Shown: positions 10,839 through 21,771 of the stretch, one piece after another
Numbering within the stretch: the first letter of the stretch is position 1
Layout of the letters: the number at the start of each line of letters is the position of its first letter
NCBI GenBank assembly: GCA_963920665.1
Contig: OY987265.1
Span: 13,521,001 to 13,585,000, forward strand
Reading direction: 5' to 3'
DNA: 64,000 nucleotides
Origin: Straminergon stramineum
Taxonomy: Eukaryota; Streptophyta; Bryopsida; Hypnales; Calliergonaceae
The notes under the pieces: generated by a model
What the model saw: only the letters and a program-made list of their open reading frames with translations
What the model was told of the DNA's origin: nothing
Database searches by the model: none
Translations under genes and position numbers: made by a program

Positions 10839-13800
10839 ATGGCGGCCTTCCCTTGCTGCCCTTGCCCTGCCCTGCGCCTCGTGCCGCAACATCGCCTGGT
10901 TGCTGTCCACGCCGTTGCCAAGCGCAGTCCCAAGCGCCTCAAATACTCTTCCCCTGCCTCCCGCAAGGTACTCATCACAAATATTTCTAAGCACTACATT
11001 TCTTGATATTCTAATGCCTCTTAGTTGACAAAGTAAACATGTTAGATTTATGATGTTATTCTAATGTCATATCCACACATCTCTACAAGACAACAGGAAA
11101 ATATCATCACATTTCAGGGGCTGATTTTCTGCTACATTGACAGCTATTAAGCAATGTTGATGTATCAATTTAACGTCAACTTAACTTTGGTTTCATAGTC
11201 TTGTTAGATTAGCATGAAGTTAATGTTTATCTAATGGGGCTTCTCGTTTAGCTTAGTTGCTTCTTGTGTAATGGCTCCTCATTTTTTGCACGCCGTTGCC
11301 GTGCTTTATTCTTGGTCCCAGAACTCCGAGGTGCAGTTGTTGCAACTTGACCCAACCGGCACGGATGTGTGGCGCTTGGATCCCATTGTCGAGCTCATTC
11401 AGTCGGGTGCTGTTGGTATCATTCCCACAGACACTGTGTACGTCCTTCTTCATCTTTGGCTCCTCTTCTGCTCCATTGCTTCATCTGCAGAGCTTCTCTC
11501 TGAGGTTGCACAATATCTCTTGCCATGATTTGTGTGGCATTGCCATTTGAATCGATCTGCTTTGCTTTTGATTCGAGGTTCTTTCATGCAGATACGCTAT
11601 TGTTTGCGATCTAAAGAATCGGCAGGCCATTGACCGCTTGTATAGGTACACGACAAGCTTGTGTGTTTTTTTCGTTTGGTTTCCAATTTCTTTCCGTTTA
11701 TGTCTTCACTTCTTGTATTTCGTTGCACTGCTTCTTGGCATTTGATTTGTCTGAGCTATTAATACTTCATTTTGACGATTTTCATAAATGGTTTGCAGGA
11801 TCAAGAATATGGATCCCATGAAGGTATGTCTCGATTTTTCGTGATGCACCTGGTTTTTGTCTTGAATATCAATTGGTCATTTCACAATTTGATTGATCAT
11901 GTTGTCAAATCCTCGATGGGGCCAATTTTATATCACCAAAATCAGTTTCGAACATTGGATGTGTTGGCCAAAGGGTAAAAAAAATTGAATAACAGAGAGT
12001 CCCTTATGACCTATTCAAATCCGCTCAAGAAAAAACGACTCTCATTTTTGAGCCTTTTATTGTTTTAGGATTTAAGCGTAATTTTGCGTTTAGGTCAGGA
12101 TCTTGCAGTACTGGACTGATTCTTTCTATGTTGAAGTAATCATTTCCTAACTAGTTGTTCAGTGCCGATTTGAGTATATGTTTACATGCTCTTTGGTGTT
12201 TTTTACTGATTGTAAACTATTGCAGCCATTGAGTATCCTATGTAGGTCGTTTCAAGATGTCGACAAATACACACTGGGGTTTCCCCGGGGCAATAGCCAT
12301 GGCCAGACGAATGTTTTCCGAGCTGCTCGACAGTGCCTCCCCGGACCTGTATGTTCGCATAAACTCGCTCAAATGTTGCATAGACTTTGGTTTAGGACAG
12401 AGTACTTTGTGTCTAGCTCTCTTGAGGTTTAAACCCTGTTGAGAATTTCTGATGTTCTTCCTGGATGCAGTATACATTTATTCTGACTGCGAGTAAGGAA
12501 ATGCCGAAGCAGTGCGCATCATTTGGTGGGAGCTCGGCCATAAGTTGTGCACCTCGTAAAAGCGTCGGTGTCCGGATGCCAGATGATGCTATTTGTGCAG
12601 CGCTACTGGCAAGATTAGACGAGCCCTTACTTTGTACCAGGTGACACAAGCGAATATATATACTTGGTAATTGAGTTCAGAATTTGGTATGTTTGTGTTT
12701 GGAATGTATGTCAGGTTTCTCATTCAAAAGTTGTGCTATGCAGTGTTCGACAACGATCGGCGGATGATTGGATGCTAGATCCAGTTATTATTGCTGATAC
12801 TTATGGTATCTCCTCGGGGAGGGAGGTACATTTATTCTTTCCTCCTGCTCAGTATATCCTTGCGTTAGCACCTTTGAAAGTATTTTCCTGTTGCCCCACT
12901 TTCTCAGTTTTCTTCCACTGATTTGGAAGTCATTATAACTCACACTGGATTTTCTGTATAAGTATTCGGTTTCAGATATCATAAAGAGAATATTCTTCCT
13001 ATTACATCTGGAGACCTCCCTGCGGCCATAGTGATTATAGGGAGGCCTCCCTTGATACTTAGTGAGGCCTTTGTATGATACTTGTGATCAAGGGGAGACC
13101 TCCTTATGAGGAAGTTTCTCTTTATGATGCTGTCTAAGAGTTTCTGAGTTGGTCTATTTTACTGAGAACCTGTTCTCTGTGATCTCACTGTTTCATTGTA
13201 ACCCTTATCTCTCAACTTTTGGTGAAAACTTGAGCGTGAAAATCCAGAGCTGCGGTTTAAAAATGATTTTTCATTTCTGAGTTCTCACATACCGTTCTGA
13301 GTGCGTTGTATTCTCTAGAACCGTATCATAAATTGGGGGATTTGGGGTCCTTCAATGAAAGTTGGAGTACTTCTGGAATGATGAAGAGTGTACTGGTGAG
13401 CTCTTTGTTGAGTAATGGTGGCTCTTCTTGCCTTGTGCAATCTTCAGGGTGTTGATTTTGTAATCGATGGAGGTGAGCGGCTTGCTGATCCATCTACAGT
13501 AATAGATATGACGGGTGAAACTCCTGTGATCTTGAGGCGTGGGAAAGTGGGTACTCTTTCCCTGTTTGGAACCCACATTTTATGTTGTGCGTTTCATTTT
13601 GGAGGTGTTGTGGTACTGATGGATGAATGCGGGAGTTTTCATTTCATTTTAAATGAATAATTATCGATCGTACGTCAGATTATGTCTCGCAGTATATTTG
13701 TCTATGGCTTGGCACTTTTCTGAGAATCTTTGTGCTGGCCTGTGTCTCGTAAGTTGTCAAGTGCACTACTTTTGGTCCTTGTTGTATAGAACCGTGTCCG

Positions 13801-14177
13801 AAGCTGATGTTGAAGCATTGCTCAGTAACTCTTAAAGGACAACTTCGGTCATGCGTCAAACCACTTTGACCACAAATAAATTTCAACGGAAAACACGCTT
13901 TTGTAGTTTCCTTCTTTCAGACATCACCCATGATTGTATTCTTAAAATGTACTCCGTAATTTACATCAATTTTGAGAGCGTAACCTTACCAAAATCCTAT
14001 GTTCCTAATTTTTTGTTGAAGGGCTCACGTAGATTGCTGAGCATATTATTTGCTATCTTCCTGATGAGCTTGATGCGATTCTTTGTACAGGGCCCTGTAG
14101 AAGATTGGATGATTATGGAGTCCCACGACTCCACGGAAGCTGTCGGGGTGGAAGGCATGTTGAATCCGTATGCTTAG
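10839..14177 (+). CDS. YrdC/Sua5-family protein (threonylcarbamoyl-AMP synthase-like), probably plastid
   Basis: Nine exons fit in phase: 10839-10967, 11322-11437, 11592-11645, 11799-11823, 12226-12348, 12471-12640, 12744-12825, 13448-13546 and 14091-14177, giving 294 residues. The YrdC fold is read directly: IIPTDTVYAIVCDLKNRQA (nucleotide-binding start), RIKNMDPMKPLS (the K/R-containing loop), PGPYTFILTASKEMPK, GVRMPDDAICAALL and DPSTVIDMTGETP. Sua5/YrdC enzymes make threonylcarbamoyl-AMP from threonine, bicarbonate and ATP for the t6A37 modification of ANN-decoding tRNAs. The first ~43 residues are rich in Ala, Arg, Ser and Pro and look like a transit peptide, so a plastid location is inferred. 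The protein lacks the extra C-terminal Sua5 domain. The C-terminal tail (VEDWMIMES...NPYA) is outside the domain. Confidence 0.93.
13010..13103. repeat. Small inverted repeat in YrdC intron 7
   Basis: GGAGGCCTCCCTTGAT at 13041-13056 is nearly complementary to ATCAAGGGGAGACCTCC at 13087-13103, with a ~30-base loop. A third copy of the GGAGACCTCCC core occurs at 13010. The structure is intronic. It could be a tiny foldback remnant or chance; no flanking duplication was found. Confidence 0.45.
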
Positions 14178-17091
14178 AGTAGACCCATTTGCTGATGACT
14201 TTCTTTCGCTTGTGTGCAATATGTAGTATTGTTTGTTTGTAAATAGCTCATGCAAAGATTCAAGTCCAGGTAGGATGAGCATCCAATGCTTGTAAATTCA
14301 GTATTCTAGCTCATAACATTGCGTCCTTTCAAATTGCAAGTTCGAGTGGATCATAAGCGATCCATCCATGTTATTTGGAATGAAGATGTGAGGACGAGTC
14401 TGATTGATTATGATTTTTCTATTCAACATTGTGTAATGGTGTCCTTTGCAATCTTGACTTTATGTAGTGTTGGAGGCTCTTGTGAATGAGTTTCAAATAC
14501 ACTAGATCTTGGAGAAAAAATCACATTCAAAATTCATTTAAAAAAAATTGTAGAGTAGATTTTGAGAAGCTATAAATTGATTGGGGTTATGCATGTTAGG
14601 CCCTTTGAACTATTATTTTTTTGGTGACCAACTTTTTAGATTTGACATGTGAAAAGAGGATTGAAAGACTTCAAATCACTTTTGCAATTTTAACACCTTC
14701 TTGATTAAACATTATAATCTTTCAATCCATAAGTGATATTATTGTGTTTTCTTTTCTTATGTGATCTTTAACATGTATAGTTTGAATTTGTGTAGTTACA
14801 AATCAAAAAATTGATACAACTTATCAAAATGTTGGTTTTTTGTTCAGCTTAGAAAAAATTCTTAGAAGCTCAAAAATGGCTTTGGGCATTTAAGGGTTAA
14901 GAGATTGTTGACTTTATATTCTTAAAATTGATTTTAATTTAAGAGTTTGTTGAGTCTTTTGGGTTTGTATACTTAAAGTTGATTTTAATTTAAAAGTATA
15001 TTGAGTATGTATTCTAAAACTGTTTTGATGGCTGTTGATAACATGAGTTTGTAATAAGAGTTTGTAAGAGTAGATACGAATACTTAGAAATTGTAAGAAC
15101 AACTTTAGAATTACAAGAAAAGGTGGCTAAAAAAGGACAACTACAATGAAGCACCAGGTTGCAAAACTAATGGCACATATGAGAAAATTGTACCATTTTG
15201 TTCAGAGATGAGAAATCTAACTAACATGCCTTTATCTTCACAGTTTTTGGAAGGAGCACATCATTGTCAACAAAGTTACAACTAGTTGTTGAAATCTAAT
15301 GAGCATCTCTAAGCATGTGTAACAAACAAATGTATACATTGGACTGTAATTATTATTTATGTTACAAGCTTCATATGTAGTATTTCTAAGTACACAATGC
15401 ACGAGCTCCTTGAATTAACCCTTAAAGGACCAACATATACTTTTTGGCTACATAGCAATTTTGGGTAGGTATGTGTGACTCGAGATTTCTATATTTGGGC
15501 CCAAATTTTAACAAAAGGTGGAGAGAAGGAATATTAGGCTTTTATGATATTTGGAATATCAAATATGAATCAAAAGTTATGGCTTAATATGTTATTTTTT
15601 TTCATAAATGGACAATCCAAGTAGATTAGAAAAAATCCTTTTTTTTTAGAAACAAAAATAAGAAATTTGTTTCTTAGAATTATTTATACATGGAAAGCTT
15701 TGAATCATTACATTTTGATCAATAAGGTGAAAGTTATGAGGAGTTTTAGTTTGAAGGTAGTTGTGGATTCTCTATTCTAAAATAAACTTTAAAGTCCTTT
15801 ATCTTACTCAATTTTCATTATTTTGGGAAAGAATTAAATCATCAGATGTACATTGTTTATTACAACATTTCAACCATTGGAATTGGCATTTTTCAATTCC
15901 ATAACTAAATTCTTAAAAATTTAGTATTTTGATTCATTCTCTATTGCTATCTATTTACTATTTTTTTTCCTATATATTGTACAATTCCAAATGATCTAAA
16001 ACTTTTCAAGCATGCGGACAACTTGTTTAGAAGAAAGAATCCAAGGAAGCACAACCATTTTGGACATTTTTTCATAGAAAAGTGAGCTTGTGAAGTGCAA
16101 CTGTCCTATTTTTCATAGGGCCAAGAAAATCATTTCAATGAATTTGAATTTTTATATCTTGCAATCCATGAAGTGAAAATTTCTAAAAATTTTACCACAT
16201 GTTCTTGAGTCAGCATACTAGAAGATCCTATGGTTAAATGTGTAAAAAAAAAGTATTTTTCAAAAATTTGGTACTTGTACTAAAAATGGCAATTTTGCCA
16301 TTTTGGAGCATTTTGGGTGAAATCATAGTCATGGAACTGTAGGGGGTAAATACTAGCCATCATGGTACTGCTAATTACTTTGATGATGAAGCAAGTAATC
16401 CTTAGCCAATGGCAACATAGCTTCATGCTCCAAACCATGATGAATATGAGCATCCATCTTGAGTGGAGACAAGGGAATTGTCTTCGTGAATTCATCAATT
16501 GAAGTAGAATTGAAGCAATTTGGATTTCATTATGAAGGACACTTTTTAAGTTCATCATTTTTCTAATGTTTGTTTTGTGACCACTGTGTCTGATCCTCTT
16601 TTGTAATTTTGGGAGTAAATATTTTGGAGCTTCATTTAGAATCCTCCATGTAGTTTGGTGAAATCCATGTGTCAAATATGCGCTTTTTTTGCACCATTCT
16701 TATATACCTTGCTCAATTTCATGGGTGCTTTGTATAAAGAAGAGTGTTTGTTTTCCTAGTATACCAAATGTATGCTTTCCTTGACCAATACAATAGCAAA
16801 CCATAGCAGGTATAATACTTGGTTAATTTGGAATTTTATTCTAGTAATTGAGTTGCATGTGCAAATAAATGTGCAGAATTTGATTGGCTACATCAAGACT
16901 TGTTGTTGTAGGACTTAAGGTTTTTTTGCAAGACATCGAGCATCATGCGAAGGGAGAGGATGTATATACTTGTGAGAGTGGAGCATTGGGATGTGGTGAA
17001 AGACATTGAAGACTATTAGAACAAGGAGAATAAGTTGAAGTGTATATATCAAAATATGAATCACTCTATATTCACAACAACAAAGTAGAAT
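14178..17091. other. Gene-free AT-rich stretch
   Basis: After the YrdC stop and its presumed 3' UTR the sequence is AT-rich with no conserved motif. The longest open frame (16280-16675, minus, 131 codons) has no recognisable domain and an unbiased composition; it may be a relic. A two-copy 50-bp repeat sits at 14916-15013. Confidence 0.4.
14916..15013 (+). repeat. Two-copy ~50-bp tandem repeat
   Basis: 'tatattcttaaaattgatt' (14916) and 'tgtatacttaaagttgatt' (~14966) are each followed by TTAATTTAA.AGT.T.TTGAGT. It is AT-rich and non-coding. Confidence 0.6.
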
Positions 17092-17460
17092 TTGGAACAC
17101 ATTGCTAGTTTTGTCTTGGTCAACACATGCAAATTTGTTAGAAGGAAGCAACTAAGTTCTTGGGTAACATTCGACGGGAAAGTCAACCTCCTTGAAGTGC
17201 CACCAAAATCTTCATTAAAGGAAGGAGAGTTGACAAATGTAGACATATCAAAGGTCAAGGATAGAGATGTTCAAAAATGTTTATTTTATGTTAAACCCCC
17301 TCATATAAATGTGTTACTTCAATCTAACAACAAGGCCATTGTTGCTCTTAAGCTCAAGAATGGAGGTCTCAAATGTCTTGTACCCATATGTAAATTGTGG
17401 GCAAGATGTTCATCTTGGACAAGTTCAATATGGCCAAATCTCATTGGATTTTTTGGTTGA
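17092..17460 (+). other. Unassigned 122-codon open frame
   Basis: This is a single ATG-to-stop frame with a protein-like composition (for example KVNLLEVPPKSS and DRDVQKCLFYVKP) but no family that I recognise. It lies in AT-rich, transposon-like surroundings just before a TIR element. It could be a fragment of a transposon gag-like frame or chance. No splice partners are evident. Confidence 0.25.
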
Positions 17461-17535
17461 TTTCCATTTTCATGATTTGTCAAGAATGCTCAATTGTCAA
17501 GCCTTGTTAACATAGAGGCTACATTGATTTAGGGA

Positions 17536-18262
17536 TGGGTGATTGCAAGAAACCCTTCATATTTTTGGCTCAAAAACCCGATTTCTGGCCTTAGGACTAG
17601 TACTACAATTGCACACTTCAAAATGCACCTGCAAATCTCAACCGTTGATTTCGGGCACTTGCAGATTTTAACCGTTGATTCAGTACTATAGAGTACTATG
17701 TAGTACTATAGAAGCCATTGTGAGCAAAAAATAGCAGAAAAGGGGTCTATGGACCTTTTCATTTTTATTAATTCAAAAAAAATTCAAAAAATTCCTAGAA
17801 AAAAACCCATTTTAGTGGACAAGCCTACTCTCACATTGCACCAAAAATTTCTTCAAAGAAAATTTTCTCCTGCCCCCAAAATGTGCACGAACAATAGTCA
17901 CTTTGGCCCCATGTAGACACCTCATGCAAAGGTTTTTTGCAAAAAACTCTTCGTCTCTCATTGGAATGCAAGTACACCTCTAGCTTTTCGAATTTATGGC
18001 TTCCAGTTCACATTTTAGGGTACAACTTTTGACCAAAACCCTCCAAAATGGCCAAGGTAGACACCCAATTGGGGGCGCTTTAAAAATAGTAAAGTAATTT
18101 TTGAAAACCCCCCAAAAATATAGAATGTGTGAAACTTTTATGTGTACCTTCATTCCAAATTTCAAGACAAATGGACTTATGATGCAAAAATTATGACCAA
18201 AAAAACACATTTCCAAGGGTAAGGGGACAAAAAATAGGACAAGTATTTCTTGCAATCACCCA
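17536..18262. mobile_element. Non-autonomous DNA element with 17-bp perfect terminal inverted repeats
   Basis: The left end TGGGTGATTGCAAGAAA (17536-17552) is perfectly inverted at the right end as TTTCTTGCAATCACCCA (18246-18262). The 727-bp interior has no transposase frame; a 91-codon minus frame (17980-18255) is not recognisable. Such perfect inverted ends at this spacing indicate a MITE-like element. I could not see a clear target-site duplication, so the superfamily is not assigned. Confidence 0.65.
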
Positions 18263-19173
18263 GATTGACCTCAAGTGCTATTGCAATTCCAAAATCCCAA
18301 AAGGACTACCAAAAGTATTATTAATTTCTTTCTTTAATTGCATGAATATTTAGTTTTGTAAGCAATTCATTAATATTGACCTACCTTGGAATTATTTGGG
18401 TGGGGCAATCTTCACTAAGGACAATGTAGAGTATTTTAGTTTTGAAATGCATATGTGGTTTTGTGACACCTTATCGGCTTCTATTCTTGTTTTGTACATA
18501 TACTATGTTAATATGATCATGTTTGTACAAACCCTACTAAACGGGGTGGACACCTATTAAAAGCTACAGGAATATTGGGGGAAATTTGTGCCCTCATTAG
18601 TTGGATATAGAACTATAGCCAATGGCCTAATTGTTTTCATAGCTATAGAATCAATCAATGGTAGTTTCACTCAGACTTGGTAAGTAATAAGCTTTTTAAA
18701 CCAACAAATGGGAAGTAGAGTGGTCTTCCTCTTCCTTTCAAGAGGATTGCATGTAACTTAATTATGATGCCACATTTCAAGAGATTCAGGTTATTTGGAG
18801 GGCCATTTCAGCTCTATTCTCATCCCTGTGAACTAGTGTTGTTGTCAAAATATTTTTAAAATATTTTTAATAATAATAATAATAATTTTAAAATTTTAAA
18901 ATTTTTTCTTGATAAAAATTATTAGAAAATTATGAATGGATGAATGAATTAATATTATTTGAAGTGGCCAAAGCTCAATGATGTCAAAATGCAGATGTGG
19001 TATAGTTTCTAGCATTCCCTACAATCTACAAATGCAAGGGAACTCACAAAGTCACAATCTTCTTTACCACCTAAATCTCATCTAATGGAATAGTATCTTT
19101 GATGCTCTACAATCACTTGGTAGGTAGGCATTAGTTTATTTTTCATTGTAATGTTTGGGTTCTAAGGAACAAT
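18263..19173. other. AT-rich, gene-free
   Basis: No gene was seen. An (A/T)-only low-complexity patch with an ATA/TAA microsatellite lies at about 18850-18905. Confidence 0.4.
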
Positions 19174-19344
19174 GACTAGAAAGGTGGCAACTATGGCACT
19201 TTGGGTCCTTGGATTAGTCTATGCATGTAAGATGCTTCATGGGGACATCAAGGCATACAATATTATGGATGTGGAGGGTACAGAACCTTCTATCTACCTT
19301 ATTGATTTCAACTTTGCGTGGTGCAACAACAATAGGAACTTATA
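19174..19344 (+). pseudogene. Protein-kinase catalytic-core fragment
   Basis: One frame reads MLHGDIKAYNIMD, then PSIYLIDFNFAW. This matches the kinase catalytic loop (H-x-D-[IL]-K-x-x-N) followed at the right distance by the metal-binding DF segment (DFN in place of DFG). The upstream part (ALWVLGLVYACKMLHGD) resembles helix E. The frame stops at 19342-19344, and no glycine loop or C-lobe could be found nearby. It is most likely a truncated, decayed kinase copy carried in a transposon-rich stretch. Confidence 0.55.
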
Positions 19345-20501
19345 GAAGGTAGAGCTATGGAGTTTGCAACACCTTATGCAAGACATGATGGGAGTTGGGG
19401 TGGCAAAGGAGTTTGGTGCAAGATGCCCTCATTAGCAACTTTGTTCAGTATAGTATAACCACCTTTTCAAATGAATTCAATGATGGAGACTCATCTTTGT
19501 TTGCCAGCTAACATGCCAATTTGTTTGGCATGTAGAGGGAAAATAGTGTTGGTTACTAAGTCTACATTTTATGGAATAGATTTTGTAGGTTAGAATGAGA
19601 AGAGTTGAAGAGTCTTGCTCCATCCTCTTCCCTCTAGTTACAAGATGTCTCAACTAGTTCACTAATGGATTCTGCTTAGGTTTTGTCAATTCTATTTTTC
19701 ACTATTATTTTTTCATTTGCTGCTTTTTTGTCATGCATCTTTTTTTCATCTCTCATTCCTTATATATATGGTTTGCATGCTTTCTAGGTTTTAATCTATT
19801 CTTGCTTTTTGTATTTTGCCAATGCTTTACTCTATTGCATGTGAATTGTTGAGCCATGTTTTTGCTACAATCTTTTATAACTCTATTTCATTATATAATA
19901 TTTCTGTTGTGTTGCAATCTTGCTTTGTTGTAATTTTGTTGGATGCATATTGCTTTTAGTTATATTTTCAGTAAAGTTTTACTTTAAAGACTCCTTATAG
20001 GTCATTACTTAAAAGACTATACTACTAGGACTATACTTAAAACATCCCTTTCTCTTGTAGTAGGCTATTCACATTGTAGCTTCTTCATCTATTTTGTTTC
20101 ATGTGTAGAATTATTTTTGTTGTGCTTTTGGAATTTATTTTTTTCCTTTGAAGTATTGATCTAATATGGTGTTTGGAATATGTTGTTGCATTCCTACGTT
20201 ATTTGGAGTGTGTTGTTTCTTTGTCTTTGTTATTTTGTTCATTTTGGTGATTTTTTTGTTGCTTGAGTATGTTTATAGTCAGGTCACAATTTGAATGTGT
20301 TGTTTGTAGTTGCACTTGAAATCTATCGTCTTGAAATACAAGATGATACCCAAAACGGTACCATTTGGTATTGTATATTCTTGTATGTTATACTATTTAA
20401 AATTTGAATTCAATTGGAACAAAGTTTTTATCCCAATATGACGTTGGCTTTCCATTAGGATGTTTGTTAGCACTGGTCATCATGTGTCTTGATACATTAG
20501 A
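19345..20501. other. T-rich, gene-free
   Basis: This is T-rich sequence with many TTTTG runs and no coding signal. It runs up to the solo LTR; the last five bases (TTAGA) look like one half of that LTR's target duplication. Confidence 0.4.
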
Positions 20502-21771
20502 TGTCGCGCCCCTTAGTGACACTTACCACCTTAAGTCCACCTTCCAATGTTTTCCAAGTACTTACCACTTTAGTAGCACCATGGGTCACGCTCTCCTAAC
20601 ACTCCACATGCCACGCACATCCAATGTTAATCTCCCATTCAACTCTTTGTGCTAAGTCCTAGTCACTAGGACTACTAGCATACATACACACCCATCATGA
20701 CACCGTGGCATGTTACTTGGTAACATAAGGCGGAACTTCCATCTTATTGTGTAAGGACCCATGGTGGCACTACTCACCATGGTCCTAACCGCCCTTGAAT
20801 GTCATCCCAACTCCATATTAAGCTCCTTGTGTATTTGCTACTTTCCACTTGGTCACTAACCGGGACTCACCATTCGGGACACCTCACCATAGCCTAACAA
20901 GGAGTGGGACTCCACCCAACCGATGCCACGGGACACCTACAAGTGTCCCATGGTGCCTTGGAGTGGTGGTGACCCCACACCACCAACCTTGAGTCACCGA
21001 GACTCATCAAGGCTCCAAGAGAGAGTGAGGAGGGAGACCAACCCCTCCTATAGTACTCTCTGTGGGGTTCGGCAGCCCCCTCCCTTATATGTCAAAAGGA
21101 ACTCCCAAAACCACCCCATTTCTCCCGATTCGCCCTAGTTGGGACTCTCGAACTTCCACCCAACATAACTTTGTGGTCCAGGCCCCAAATCTCACATGCG
21201 AGCCCATTTTCGACATCTACTCGACGAGTAGATGCCGATGGATTACTCACTTGCCCCATTTAGATAAGTCCTCGCAAAGTTATCGCCCTCCAAAGATTCG
21301 GATCCATTGGGAGAGGCGTCACGCCTTCACCATGGCGCTTCTCTTGGCCATAACTTGTGGCTCCTACCTTAGAACCTCCTAACGCTTGTCAATCTAGCAT
21401 CCTTGTGTTCTTAGCTTTCCAAGGATATGCTACATGACATACTTCATGGAGGGATTCCTCATGAACCCCTTCCTCCTAGCCCTTAAGTGTCCCGGCGTCA
21501 CTAGGACACCCCCACCTTTGAACGCTCATAACTTTTGACTCACAAGTCCAAATCACGCGTTCTTTGGACGGCTAGAAGCGTCTCCTTGAGAGCTTTCCAA
21601 GCATGTATCACATGCCCCCAAATTCGTCCGGATCAAAGCGCTAATACGCTCTGATCGCTCGGGACTCTTAGTCCCCCTCACCTCATCTCTTGCAAGGCTT
21701 GGGGAGTCACCCCAAATGTCCCCTTGCTCACCAAGGTGACACGGGCACGCCTTGTGATGAGGGTCGTGACA
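20502..21771. mobile_element. Solo LTR, copy 2
   Basis: It begins TGTCGCGCCCC and ends GGGTCGTGACA, giving the near-symmetrical TGTCRCGMCC ends seen in plant Gypsy-type LTRs. The flanks TTAGA and TTAGG form an almost intact 5-bp target-site duplication. It is homologous along its length to 4633-5943 in the same orientation. No gag, pol, primer-binding site or second LTR was seen adjacent to it, so it is best read as a solo LTR. It is GC-richer than its neighbours, as are many LTRs with unmethylated-origin CpGs. Confidence 0.8.

Noticed and set aside
16280..16675. 131-codon minus frame as a gene
   Set aside because: No domain, no neighbours and average AT-rich composition; it may be a transposon relic but cannot be supported.
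4633..21771. The two LTR copies as the ends of one retrotransposon
   Set aside because: They are 15 kb apart with independent host genes and other elements between them, and each has its own flanking near-duplication.
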